From contig NZ_CP073089.1 of NCBI RefSeq assembly GCF_018137945.1, positions 2,914,001 to 2,978,000 of the forward strand: a stretch of DNA of 64,000 bases, given 5' to 3'. This document shows, piece by piece, positions 54,152-63,242 of this stretch. Every line of letters begins with the position of its first letter. Position 1 is the first letter of the stretch. This stretch comes from Brevibacterium sp. W7.2. Lineage in GTDB: Bacteria > Actinomycetota > Actinomycetes > Actinomycetales > Brevibacteriaceae. A model generated the notes under the pieces. The model was given only the letters and a program-made list of their open reading frames with translations. It was not told the DNA's origin and ran no database searches. The position numbers and the translations under genes were made by a program.

Positions 54152-55018
54152 ATGACAGCCAACCAGACTCCCACCCCGGTGAGAGCCTACGGCCCCTCGG
54201 TCAGTCAGCTCCGCCACCGTGCCGAGATGCCGATGCTCGTCCTCGGCATCGTGCTCACTGCGATCGTCTCCATCGGCGCGCTCACCTACCTGCTCCTGGG
54301 CCTGCGCCTCGATGAGTGGGCCGTCGGCATCCTCATCGGCCTGTTCGCGCCGATCGTCAGCTTCATCTACATCCGCTATCTCTTCTGGTCGCAGATCTCC
54401 AACGGCGTCGAGGTCACGGATGAGCAGTTCCCGGAGCTCTACCGGGTCTACCACGATCTCGCCGTGGAGATGGGCTTCGGTGCCGGCACGGGACGGATGT
54501 CGACGATCCCGCAGATCTACGTCATCAACGGCAACGGAATGATGAACGCCTACGCATCGAAGTGCCAGCTGCAGCGCGGCTATGTCGTCGTCTACAGCGA
54601 CATCGTCGATCTCGCGTACATGTACGGTGACTTCGGGGCGCTGCGCTTCATCATGGCCCACGAGCTCGGGCACATCAAGTGCGGTCACGTGAACCTGTGG
54701 CGCAACGGCATCCAGCCGATCCTCGCCCTGCTGCGGCTCTCGCCGACGCTGTCGCGCGCCCAGGAGTACACGGCTGATCGCACCGCGTCGTTCTACGCCC
54801 CGCAGGACGCGATGAAGCTCATCGCCCTCTTCGCCGGCAAGAACATGGCCAAGCACGTCGACGTCGACGCCTACATCCGCTCGGTCGATCGGCACAAGAA
54901 CGGGTTCTGGCTGCGTCTGTCGAACTTCCTCGCCGGTCATGCCGTCGGGTTCCGCCGGATGAAGGCGCTCAGTCTCGTCAAGACCCAGGGGTGGAATGTG
55001 CAGGGCAAGATGCTCTGA
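54152..55018 (+). CDS. M48-family membrane metallopeptidase
   Basis: This 288-residue protein has two N-terminal helices (about 26-50 and 57-79) and a gluzincin domain with HELGH (170-174) and the third zinc ligand Glu205 in QEYTADRTA. It resembles HtpX/M48B proteases of membrane quality control, but lacks the usual C-terminal helices of HtpX. AGAGGA lies 11 bp before the ATG. It stands alone, with a 222-bp upstream gap. Confidence 0.88.
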   Translation: MTANQTPTPVRAYGPSVSQLRHRAEMPMLVLGIVLTAIVSIGALTYLLLGLRLDEWAVGILIGLFAPIVSFIYIRYLFWSQISNGVEVTDEQFPELYRVYHDLAVEMGFGAGTGRMSTIPQIYVINGNGMMNAYASKCQLQRGYVVVYSDIVDLAYMYGDFGALRFIMAHELGHIKCGHVNLWRNGIQPILALLRLSPTLSRAQEYTADRTASFYAPQDAMKLIALFAGKNMAKHVDVDAYIRSVDRHKNGFWLRLSNFLAGHAVGFRRMKALSLVKTQGWNVQGKML

Positions 55019-55091
55019 GGCCGGCCGAGGCTCACGAGCCTCCCAGCCTGTATGTGATGACTGACACACGCCGGGGTGGAAGAATGAAGGC

Positions 55092-56612
55092 GTGCGCTCA
55101 GTCCTCGTCTCGGCGAATGCCCTCGGATCCGGTCGTCCTCTGCGTCTGCTGCTGTGGCCTCTGCTCGCCGCCGTCGCAGTCTTCATCCTTGCGCTGGCGG
55201 TTCTCGCCCCCGCGCTCGCGCAGCTCGAACGCTCCATCGCCGCGAGCAGTCAGCCCGGGCCTCCGGCGGACGAGTCCGCGGCGGTGAGCGTCGAATCGCC
55301 GCCGAGCTTCTCCGTCGCCGTCGGGGTCGATGACACGGTCTCAGAGATGCCGGCCCTGCAGAGCGCCATGGTCGACTACCTCGCGTTCTCCGACGAGTAT
55401 GCCAAGCGCCTCAAGGAGGGTGCCCTGGTTGAGGAGTTCGGAACCGAGGAGCGTGTGCTCTCCCCCGCCGGGGCCCGCGCTCAGGTCGAGGACGGGACGT
55501 CCGTTCTCGCGGTGGTCCTGCCGGCGCAGCTGACACCGACGGTGCTGTCGGACATCCGCGACTACTCCGCGGGACGGCTCGCTGAGGCACCGACGTATCC
55601 GATCACGATCGTCGCCGGACCGCAGGCCCTCAACGAGGACCGCTTCATCGTCTCGAAGTACGAGGACGAGGTGGTTCGGCAGGCCAATGAGTTCGTCGCC
55701 GACCAGATCCGCACCGTCGCCGGCGAGCTCACGTGCGATCCTGCCGGCAGCAGCCTCGACTGTGCCCGGTCGACCGATGAGACCGCGCGGGCGTTCGAGC
55801 GCCCATTCACGACGACCGTCGACGAGGTGTCGGGCCCTGACCCGGTCGACTACTTCGGCCCGGACGCTGACGGTGCGGCAGCGATGCCGTCGGCTGGGGA
55901 CCCGCCTGAGGCGACCGCCCAGGTCAACCCCGTCGCCGAGGATGTTGTCAGTGATGAGCCTGCGTGGGCGTCGTCCGCGTGGATGCCGTCCGTGGTCATC
56001 GCGTCGGCGCTCGCGGCACTGACCTTGGCATTGACGGCGTCGTTCGTCGTCAATCGGGCGGCGGGGCTGAGCATCGTCCTCGTCGGTCCGTGGCGCACGA
56101 TGCGCACGCAGCGACCGTTCCCCCGGCAGACTCTGCTGAAGATCAAGCTGCTCATCGGAGCGGTCGGTTCGGTGGTGCTCGGTCTGGCCGCGGCCATCGC
56201 GGCAACCGGTATCGGCACGTTCGTCTTCCAGCATGCCGGTGGACATGCGGAGGTGCGCTTCGTCGCGGTCCTCGTCTTCAGCGGTGTGGTATCCGCGATG
56301 CTCGTGAGCATCGTGCTCGCGAGCAACGACCTGGCCGGCACAGTGTTCGGTGGCTTTGCTGCCCTGGCTGCGGTCATCGTCGTCGCGGCGAACTCGGGAC
56401 TGCCCCGCCTCCTCACCCTTCCCGTCAGCGATCTCGACCTGGCGATTCAGCTGGAGATGCTCGTGTCATTGGGAAGCCCGACGACCCTGCTCGCCGAGAT
56501 CGTGCCGACGCTGCTGGGATTCGCCGTCGCGACGGTCGTCGCTGCAGTGGCTGGCGTTGTCGGAACCCGCTTCTACGACCGTGCGCACAGCACGAAGGTC
56601 GACGTGCGGTGA
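55092..56612 (+). CDS. Large membrane protein with an outer domain, ABC-2/YhgE-like topology
   Basis: This 506-residue protein has one N-terminal helix (LLLWPLLAAVAVFILALAVLA), an extracytoplasmic region of about 240 residues and then six helices from about residue 295. The layout matches YhgE/Pip or ABC-2-type permeases, but no ATPase gene is near and I see no diagnostic motif. The start is a GTG. Its last 34 bp (encoding AHSTKVDVR and stop) plus flanking bases are duplicated 761 bp downstream, marking the edge of an insertion. Confidence 0.68.
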   Translation: MRSVLVSANALGSGRPLRLLLWPLLAAVAVFILALAVLAPALAQLERSIAASSQPGPPADESAAVSVESPPSFSVAVGVDDTVSEMPALQSAMVDYLAFSDEYAKRLKEGALVEEFGTEERVLSPAGARAQVEDGTSVLAVVLPAQLTPTVLSDIRDYSAGRLAEAPTYPITIVAGPQALNEDRFIVSKYEDEVVRQANEFVADQIRTVAGELTCDPAGSSLDCARSTDETARAFERPFTTTVDEVSGPDPVDYFGPDADGAAAMPSAGDPPEATAQVNPVAEDVVSDEPAWASSAWMPSVVIASALAALTLALTASFVVNRAAGLSIVLVGPWRTMRTQRPFPRQTLLKIKLLIGAVGSVVLGLAAAIAATGIGTFVFQHAGGHAEVRFVAVLVFSGVVSAMLVSIVLASNDLAGTVFGGFAALAAVIVVAANSGLPRLLTLPVSDLDLAIQLEMLVSLGSPTTLLAEIVPTLLGFAVATVVAAVAGVVGTRFYDRAHSTKVDVR

Positions 56613-56625
56613 GGTTCCGTCGCGT
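56579..56625. repeat. 47-bp direct repeat, left copy (end of the membrane-protein gene)
   Basis: It matches 57340-57386 at 46 of 47 positions, offset 761 bp. It covers the last codons, the stop codon and 13 bp beyond the 506-residue gene. Sequence on both sides diverges at once. Confidence 0.95.
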
Positions 56626-57339
56626 CGTACGGTCGACATGACGGTGCTCTCTGGTGTTGCCGTCGTACGCATACCCGTCTCCCCCTAGATTCTCTGGACC
56701 CTGTCGGGCTGGTGACTGTCAGAGGTCCGAGGGGCTGTCCGGCGGCGTGAAGTAGCGCCTCCGAAGGAGATGGAGGACAAGCCAGACGACGGCGCCGGCA
56801 ATGACCGCGGTGACCACCAGATCGATGATGTCGGTACCACGACTGAAGAAGCCTGGAACCACGAACGCGAGAACGCAAACGCTCAGCAGTGCGGCACCCT
56901 GCGGAACGCTGCCGACGAAGCTCTTGACCTCGGGCCGGAGGCCCCTGGATCGGAAGTACCACCAGACACCTCCGGCGGCGAGCGTCGAGAGGACCATGAG
57001 GACCCCTATGCCGTTCACAATCGGCTGCTGGCGAAGCAGCGCTTTCACGATCTCCGCGAGAGACCCCCATGCGCACAGCGTGGTGACACCGAGCAGCACG
57101 GTGCAGGTCTTCGACGTCATACGGTTGCGCGCCTTTCGTTCAAACGGGCCCGTGGCGCGTCGTCCGCCGGGCCTGTTGGGAGCCGGAGTGTCCTCTCGCC
57201 GTCGTCGGCCATGTCTTCACGTCATTCACCGTAAGCAGGTGGCTTCGGCATGGTCAATTGCTGCGCCGATCCGGTGCGTCATCACCGGCCCGCACGCCGC
57301 CGACGCGTGACTCGGCATCGGCACGCTTGACATAGCTAA
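56626..57339. mobile_element. 0.7-kb insert bounded by a duplicated gene end
   Basis: The 714 bp between the 47-bp repeats hold one gene, the small membrane protein on the minus strand. The rest, including 57121-57339, has no gene I can see. No transposase is present. The arrangement copies, at smaller scale, that of the ATPase insert at 42.3-44.3 kb. The nearby tRNA-Thr gene could have drawn integration, but the repeat is not part of the tRNA. Confidence 0.6.
56719..57120 (-). CDS. Small membrane protein of unknown function
   Basis: This 133-residue protein has four predicted helices: TVLLGVTTLCAWGSLAEIV, VNGIGVLMVLSTLAAGGVWW, GAALLSVCVLAFVVPGFF and LVVTAVIAGAVVWLVLHLL. The tail is basic, then Pro/Asp-rich. 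No family is recognised. It is the only gene in the 0.7-kb insert, and its base composition is only slightly lower than its surroundings. Confidence 0.65.
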   Translation of the reverse strand: MTSKTCTVLLGVTTLCAWGSLAEIVKALLRQQPIVNGIGVLMVLSTLAAGGVWWYFRSRGLRPEVKSFVGSVPQGAALLSVCVLAFVVPGFFSRGTDIIDLVVTAVIAGAVVWLVLHLLRRRYFTPPDSPSDL

Positions 57340-57386
57340 CCGTGCGCACAGCACGAAGGTCGACGTGCGGTGAGGTCCCGTCGCGT
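57340..57386. repeat. 47-bp direct repeat, right copy
   Basis: Right copy of 56579-56625. It would encode the same AHSTKVDVR and stop if read in frame, but has no gene in front of it. It lies about 70 bp before the 3' end of tRNA-Thr. Confidence 0.95.
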
Positions 57387-57454
57387 TGCAGGGTCTGGGG
57401 GACGAATCAGGCCGGCTGACTCAGCATGTCTGCTGGTCAACCGGCCTGTTGCCG

Positions 57455-57527
57455 AGCCGCCTGCGGGAATCGAACCCGCGACCTATTCATTACGAGTGAA
57501 TCGCTCTGCCGACTGAGCTAAGGCGGC
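57455..57527 (-). tRNA. tRNA-Thr (anticodon CGU)
   Basis: A cloverleaf of 73 bases including the discriminator is clear on the minus strand. The acceptor stem is GCCGCCT with AGGCGGC, the D-arm contains TAGCTCAGTCGG, the anticodon arm is ATTCA-CTCGTAA-TGAAT with anticodon CGT, and the T-arm has GGTTCGATTCC. CCA is not encoded. It reads ACG, a major threonine codon in high-G+C genomes. Confidence 0.95.
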
Positions 57528-57779
57528 AACCGCACCAACTCTAGCCAATCCGAGCACCGCGGGTCAAAACGGACTACGGACCACCTCGGTGCCTGGAACC
57601 ACCCACCCCACACGTGCGCGTGCATGCCGCTGATCTGCGGTTTCAACCGCCCCGACGACGGTGATCCGCGACTCTCCCACGACCTCCATCTGCTGGTGAG
57701 AACGGGTGCGACACGTGTCACACTCAACCGACCCGCTAACCTTGGGTGATACCGACTGCGAAACTGAGAGGCCGATTAC

Positions 57780-58898
57780 GTGAGAGAGTTCGATTCGACA
57801 GAGTTCATGAGCGACTTCCAAGCGCTCATCGAGTGCGAATCGTTCTCCCATGACCCCGCGGCGCTGGCCCGCAGCGCCCAGCTCATCTCCCGCATCGGCA
57901 CCGGCCTCCTCGGAGCCGCGCCGCACGTCATCGAGACCGACGGCCATCCGCACCTGCTGTGGCGCTTCGGCTCCGGAGAGCGCGAGGTCGTCCTCATCGG
58001 CCACCACGACACCGTCTGGCCGACCGGCACGATCGAGTCCTTCCCCTTCTCCGTGGCCGACGGGGTCGTCCGCGGGCCCGGTGCCGATGACATGAAGGGC
58101 GGAATCCTCATCGCCCTCTACGCCATGGCCCGACTCCGCTCCGAACGCGGCAGCCTCGACGGCGTGAGCGTGCTCATCACCTCCGATGAGGAGCTCGGCT
58201 CCCCCGGGTCACGGCAGATCATCGAAGACGAAGCGCGCGGCGCGAAAGCCGCCCTCGTCTTCGAAAGCGGCGCCCCGGACGGCTCGGTGAAGATCGCCCG
58301 CAAGGGCGTGGCGATCTACTCTCTCGAGGTCGCCGGTCTCGCCGCGCACGCCGGAGTCGAACCCGAGAAGGGCATCAACGCCACCGTCGAGATCGCCAAC
58401 CAGGTCGTGTCGATCGCCGCCCTCCACGCCCCGACAGTCGGGACCTCCGTCGTGCCCACCGTCATGCGCAGCGGCTCGACGACGAACACCGTCCCCGCCG
58501 AGGCGGTCGTCGGCATCGACTCCCGTGCCGCAACCGTCGCCGAACAGGAGCGCATCGACGCCGAACTGCGGGCGCTCACCCCCACCGTCGCCGGTGCCCG
58601 ACTCGATCTCAAGGGCGGGATCAACCGGGGTCCGCTCGAAGAGGAGATGGCACTCGGCCTCTACGCCCGCGCGCAGCGCCTCGCCTCGCACCTCGGCCAC
58701 CCGCCGCTGCGGTCGGTGGCCGTCGGCGGCGGCTCGGACGGCAACTTCACCGCCGGAGTCGGGACACCGACCCTCGACGGTCTCGGCACCGTCGGCGGCG
58801 GCTCCCACGCACGCACCGAACACGCCCTGCAGGTGTGGATCCCCCGCCGCGTCGAACTCACCGCTGCCCTCGTCGGCGAACTCCTCGACGAGGACTGA
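57780..58898 (+). CDS. M20-family metallopeptidase (carboxypeptidase G2-like)
   Basis: This 372-residue protein has the dizinc motifs of the family: GHHDTVWPTG (His75, Asp77), GADDMKGG (bridging Asp), DEELGSPGS (catalytic Glu pair at 137-138) and a C-terminal GGGSHARTEH with the last His ligand. A dimerisation domain inserts in the middle. It most resembles glutamate carboxypeptidase/CPG2-type enzymes; the substrate is unknown. The start is a GTG. Confidence 0.88.
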   Translation: MREFDSTEFMSDFQALIECESFSHDPAALARSAQLISRIGTGLLGAAPHVIETDGHPHLLWRFGSGEREVVLIGHHDTVWPTGTIESFPFSVADGVVRGPGADDMKGGILIALYAMARLRSERGSLDGVSVLITSDEELGSPGSRQIIEDEARGAKAALVFESGAPDGSVKIARKGVAIYSLEVAGLAAHAGVEPEKGINATVEIANQVVSIAALHAPTVGTSVVPTVMRSGSTTNTVPAEAVVGIDSRAATVAEQERIDAELRALTPTVAGARLDLKGGINRGPLEEEMALGLYARAQRLASHLGHPPLRSVAVGGGSDGNFTAGVGTPTLDGLGTVGGGSHARTEHALQVWIPRRVELTAALVGELLDED

Positions 58899-58967
58899 CC
58901 ACAGCAGACTGTTCACGGCATCCGCCGCTCCGAGTCCGGCTCCATTCGTGCAGAGGACGGGCAAGAC

Positions 58968-60125
58968 TCAGGCGGCACCGTCGCGGTCGGTGAGCAGCCA
59001 GGGATTCGACAGCAGCACGAACGCCGATTCGACGATGAGCACCGGTGACATGTTCGTGGCCAGACGCCGCCGCGCCTCGGCGATCGCATCGATGCGCAGC
59101 AAGGTGGTGTCCGCAGTGTCCCGGTTGCCCTGTTCGGTGATGAGTTCGTCCTCGCCGGCATTGATCCACCCGTCCCGCATGCCCAGCTGGTACATGAGGA
59201 TGTCGCGGTAGAGACTCATGAGCTCGAGGAAGATCCGGTCGAGTTCGTCATTGCGGGCCCGCACCGACCGCCGCTTCTGCTCCTCCTCGAGCTTGCGGAT
59301 CTGCGCTCGCGCCGACGGCGGAACGGTCTTCTCCCCGGCGATGCCGAGGGTCTCCATGAGGTCGCTGCGCTCCTTCGCATTGCGCTCCTCGACCCGGGCC
59401 TTCGCCGTCTCCGCGGCTTCGTCGACGATGCGCCCGGCCAGCCGGATCGTCGCCCCCACCGAGGTGAGTTTGCCCGGAATCGCGAGGATCTTCCTCCGCT
59501 CGTCGGCCGCGAAGTCGCTCAGCGCCATGTACTTCGCCCGACCGATGTGGTTCTGGGCGACGGCCGCGGCCCAGCGCGCCCGCTCGGGATCGACATGGTC
59601 GCGGTCGATGAGCAGGCTCGCCACGGCCTCACGTGAGGGAATGCGCAGGCGCACGGGACGGCACCGCGATCGGATGGTCGTGAGGACGTCGATGGGGCTC
59701 GGGGCGCAGAGCAGCCACACGGTCGCCGGCGGGGGTTCCTCGATCGCCTTGAGGAGGACGTTCGCGGTGCGCTCGGTCATCCGGTCGGCGTCTTCGATGA
59801 TGACGACGCGCCACGGGGAGTTGACCGGTGCGGTCTGGGCCTTGCCGACGAGTTCGCGCACCTCGTCGATGGCGATGACCGACTTCTGCGTCGACATGAT
59901 CGTCAGCGACTCGTGGTGGCCGGACATCACCCTGGCCGTGACATCATTGGGCGCCTCACCGCCGGAGATGAGCGCGGCCGCAAACGCTCTGGCCGCGTTC
60001 GACCGACCGGAGCCGGGCGGACCGGTGAAGAGCCACGCATGCGTCATCGCCGCCGGCGAATGAAGCGCGTACTCGAGTTGGCGAACGACGTCGTCCTGTC
60101 CGACGAGTTCGTCGAAGACGCTCAC
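58968..60125 (-). CDS. holB: DNA polymerase III delta' subunit
   Basis: This 385-residue clamp-loader subunit opens VFDELVGQDDVVRQLEYAL. Its P-loop is GPPGSGRS, where the usual Lys is Arg, consistent with a non-hydrolysing delta'. EDADRMTERTANVLLKAIEEPP and the RSRCRPVRL sensor follow. The C-terminal third is a charged helical domain. Its GTG start overlaps the tmk-fusion stop as GTGA, the standard actinobacterial tmk-holB arrangement. Confidence 0.93.
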   Translation of the reverse strand: MSVFDELVGQDDVVRQLEYALHSPAAMTHAWLFTGPPGSGRSNAARAFAAALISGGEAPNDVTARVMSGHHESLTIMSTQKSVIAIDEVRELVGKAQTAPVNSPWRVVIIEDADRMTERTANVLLKAIEEPPPATVWLLCAPSPIDVLTTIRSRCRPVRLRIPSREAVASLLIDRDHVDPERARWAAAVAQNHIGRAKYMALSDFAADERRKILAIPGKLTSVGATIRLAGRIVDEAAETAKARVEERNAKERSDLMETLGIAGEKTVPPSARAQIRKLEEEQKRRSVRARNDELDRIFLELMSLYRDILMYQLGMRDGWINAGEDELITEQGNRDTADTTLLRIDAIAEARRRLATNMSPVLIVESAFVLLSNPWLLTDRDGAA

Positions 60126-63100
60126 CGGGACCCTCCGGGACCGTTGAAGCGGTTGCGGTTGCGCTCCCGCTGCTGGCGCACACGCTCCCGGGCCTGCCGT
60201 TCGATCTCAGCCTGTGCCTGGAGGCGTTCGCGGCTCATCTGCCGGGCGCTGCGGGCCGGAAGCACAGTCGTGGCCGCTTCGTCGGAGCCGTTCGACTCCT
60301 CAGTCGCCGAGGTCTCGATGATCGTCGTCGGCGCCTCATCGGGATCGTCCTCGTCGGTCACCGGTGCCTGCGGCCGGAACGTGCCTGCCGAGAGCACCGT
60401 GGTCTCGGCTTCCTCTCGCTCATCCGGCGTCGCTGCGCTGCTCGTGCGCTGCTCGATCTCGACGGCGTCGTCATCGCCGACGACGTGGGCGGCTTCGGTC
60501 ACCGAGTGCACTCGGGTCTCTGCCTCACCGTCGGTGACGAGCGGTCCCTCATCGCCATCCTCTGCGTCGGGACCATCGCTTGCCGACTCCGGTGTCCGCG
60601 CGTCATCGTTGGTTTTGGTCTCGTCGTCTGTGCTGCCCCGGTCCTCGGTGCTGCGACCGAGGAACGGCTCGCTCCGGTCGGCAGTCGTCTCGTCGGCATC
60701 CTCACGCAGGTCGGCACCGAGGTCGACCTTGTCGGTGGGAACGCTATCGTCATCATCGGTCGGTGATCCGACCTCGCTGACGGGGACGAAACGCGCCCGC
60801 GGACCGTCGGCGGACTCACGTGACGGTCGCTCCTCCGAGGCCGTTGCCGCAGACGCATCGTCTGCCGCGTCGCCCTCGGCGGTGCGGGTCGACTGTCCGA
60901 CGGTCGGCGAGTCCTCGGGCACTAACGGGGCGGCCTGCGTCGCAGGCAGCACGCGCTCGCCGGTCCCCCGGCCAGCCTCATCGCGGCTGGGCGAATCGTC
61001 GTCCGCGCCACCGGCGGGTGAGGGCGTCGTGGTCTCAGCGCTGTCCGGCCCGTCGCTCTGCGGCCTGGGTGTTGCGGCGGCCGCCGCGCCTCCGACGGCC
61101 GGCGTCGCCGACTCGGCGTCGGTCGCGGAACCGGGGACCGCCTCGGCGACGGAGCCCTTCCTCAGGGTGTGCGGCAGGCGCGCATGCACGGCTGCGAGGA
61201 TCTGCCCTGCCAGCTCCTCCTGGGTCACGGACGCGTCGAGGACGACATAGCGCTCGGGGTCCTTCTGGGCGCGGTTGAGGTAGGTCTGACGGACCCGCTG
61301 ATGGAACTGCTGGTTCTCCTGGTCGAGGTAGTTCGACTCCCCGCGGGCGCTCATCCGGGCGGCGGCGACCTCGGGGTCGATGTCGAGGACGATCGTCAGG
61401 TGCGGGATGAGTCCTTCAGTGGCCCAGCGGCTGAGCGCGAGGATCGTCTTCGGGTCGAACTCGCGGCCGGCCGCCTGGTAGGCGACGGTCGAGTCGATGT
61501 AGCGGTCGGTGATGACGATGCTTCCTGCCTCGAGGCCGGGATCGACGAGCGAGGCCACATGGTGGGCGCGGTCGGCGGCGAAGAGGAGGGCTTCGGTGCG
61601 GGCGCTCGGCGGTTCGGCGTCGAAGAGCACCGAGCGGATCTTTCGCCCGAGTTCGGTGCCGCCGGGTTCCCGGGTCGCCTCGACGCTGTAGCCCTCGTCG
61701 GCGAGTTCACGGGAGAGTCGGGTGATCTGCGTGCTCTTGCCCGATCCGTCGCCGCCTTCGATGGCGATGAAGAACCCGGGGCCGAAGCGGTCGGCGAGGG
61801 CGCCGACGCCGTCCTTGTTCGCGTCCTCGGACTGGCTGGGCGGGCGGAAGCCGTGGACGATGTCGACCGAGAGTCCCTGCATGCCGTGCGGGTCGAAGAT
61901 GCAGAGGCCGATGATGCCGGCGACGAGCGCGGCGAACCCGATGACGACGAACGCGACATCGGCCGGCGGCAGGGTGAAGATCGCGTCGGTGCTGATCGGG
62001 GCCACGGTGATGTCGGCGGCGTTGATGAGGAGGGCGATGAGGGCACCGCCGACAGCGCCGATGCGGCGGGAGAAGACGTAGACCTGGGAGCGCACGCCGA
62101 TGCCGACGAGGAACGCGACGACGCCGGCGAGCACGACCTTGCCGGAGAGTTCGTCGATGGCGCCCGTGGCGATGAGGAGGACACCGGAGACCGTGAGCGC
62201 GAACGCCGAGACGCGCGGGCGGGACATGCCCGGCGCGAACGTCGGCCCCATCTCGAAGCCGATGGCCCATCCGAGGAGGGCGACGACGAGCATGAGCGCG
62301 TACCCGGCCTGACCGAACTCGTGTTCGACGGCGGTGGGTTCGGCGAGGATGAAGGTCGCACCGAGGACGCCGAAGAGGGCGATCGGGACCCACGGCTTCT
62401 CGATGCTCGCCGGGGGCCTGGCGACCCGCGCCTTCGCGACCGGGAACGACCCGGTCGTCGACGATTCCGCGTGCAGTGCGCGTTCGGGCGTGAGGTAGAT
62501 CATCACGGCGCCGATGACCATGGCGATGCCGACGAGCAGGCTCATCCAGCCCAGCGCACTCGTTCCGGCCACCGCCCCGCCCATGATCTGGAAGGAGCAG
62601 GCGAGGAAGAGGAGGACGGTGGCGGGAACGCCGACCCGGCGCCACGGCTTCTCGTTCGTGAAGGGGGTGAGGCTCATGAGGAGGCCGATGACAGCACCGA
62701 GGACGAGACCGGTCACCCAGGTCAGCCACGCGCTCGGGGCGAGGCTGAGGACGATGAGGAGGGCCGCCTCGACGACGGCGGAGATGCTCAGGGCCCGTTT
62801 GCGCACGGCCGGCCCCCGACCGGCAAAGACCTTCGACGGGATGAAGAGACCCGCACAGGCGAGGACGAAGACGATGAGCAGGGACAGGCTGCCGGCCTGA
62901 TTGTCGAACTCGCCGGCGCCGAGGGTGTCGGCGAGCGTCGTGAACGCGCGACCGCTGACGGTCGTGAAGAACCCGCTGGTGCCGGCTACGACGTAGCTGA
63001 TCGCGGCAAGGACGATGAGGGCGCCCCACACCGCGGTTTCGGTGACCAACCGGCCAGGAGCGCCGGGAAGTCGATGTCCTGTAGTCGTCAACATGCTCAC
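60122..63100 (-). CDS. tmk: Membrane-domain/thymidylate kinase fusion
   Basis: This 992-residue protein has about twelve MFS-like helices at about 22-405, then a complete dTMP kinase at about 440-650: P-loop EGGDGSGKST (448-457), TREPGGTELG, DRYIDSTVAYQ and a lid-region RGESNYLDQE. A disordered acidic tail of about 290 residues follows, ending in a basic coiled segment (SRERLQAQAEIERQARERVR). Fused membrane-Tmk proteins are known in Streptomyces beside holB, so the layout is real, not an assembly error. It makes dTDP. GTG at 63100 or ATG two codons on are both possible starts. Confidence 0.92.
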   Translation of the reverse strand: MSMLTTTGHRLPGAPGRLVTETAVWGALIVLAAISYVVAGTSGFFTTVSGRAFTTLADTLGAGEFDNQAGSLSLLIVFVLACAGLFIPSKVFAGRGPAVRKRALSISAVVEAALLIVLSLAPSAWLTWVTGLVLGAVIGLLMSLTPFTNEKPWRRVGVPATVLLFLACSFQIMGGAVAGTSALGWMSLLVGIAMVIGAVMIYLTPERALHAESSTTGSFPVAKARVARPPASIEKPWVPIALFGVLGATFILAEPTAVEHEFGQAGYALMLVVALLGWAIGFEMGPTFAPGMSRPRVSAFALTVSGVLLIATGAIDELSGKVVLAGVVAFLVGIGVRSQVYVFSRRIGAVGGALIALLINAADITVAPISTDAIFTLPPADVAFVVIGFAALVAGIIGLCIFDPHGMQGLSVDIVHGFRPPSQSEDANKDGVGALADRFGPGFFIAIEGGDGSGKSTQITRLSRELADEGYSVEATREPGGTELGRKIRSVLFDAEPPSARTEALLFAADRAHHVASLVDPGLEAGSIVITDRYIDSTVAYQAAGREFDPKTILALSRWATEGLIPHLTIVLDIDPEVAAARMSARGESNYLDQENQQFHQRVRQTYLNRAQKDPERYVVLDASVTQEELAGQILAAVHARLPHTLRKGSVAEAVPGSATDAESATPAVGGAAAAATPRPQSDGPDSAETTTPSPAGGADDDSPSRDEAGRGTGERVLPATQAAPLVPEDSPTVGQSTRTAEGDAADDASAATASEERPSRESADGPRARFVPVSEVGSPTDDDDSVPTDKVDLGADLREDADETTADRSEPFLGRSTEDRGSTDDETKTNDDARTPESASDGPDAEDGDEGPLVTDGEAETRVHSVTEAAHVVGDDDAVEIEQRTSSAATPDEREEAETTVLSAGTFRPQAPVTDEDDPDEAPTTIIETSATEESNGSDEAATTVLPARSARQMSRERLQAQAEIERQARERVRQQRERNRNRFNGPGGSR

Positions 63101-63242
63101 GCCACTACCCTATCTTCAGGTGCTGACATATCTCTTGGAAGCCCCGTGAGTCTCGGCTGGCCTTCCGGTGAGTCCCGCCGGTGTCGGGTGCGCGGTCGCC
63201 GCCAGTGTCCGGCGTGTGTGGGCCATCCTCTACTCTTGATCC

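Noticed and set aside
57340..57527. tRNA-Thr as the attachment site of an integrative element
   Set aside because: The 47-bp repeat is about 70 bp away from the tRNA and shares no sequence with it; no integrase is present, so tRNA-type integration is not supported.
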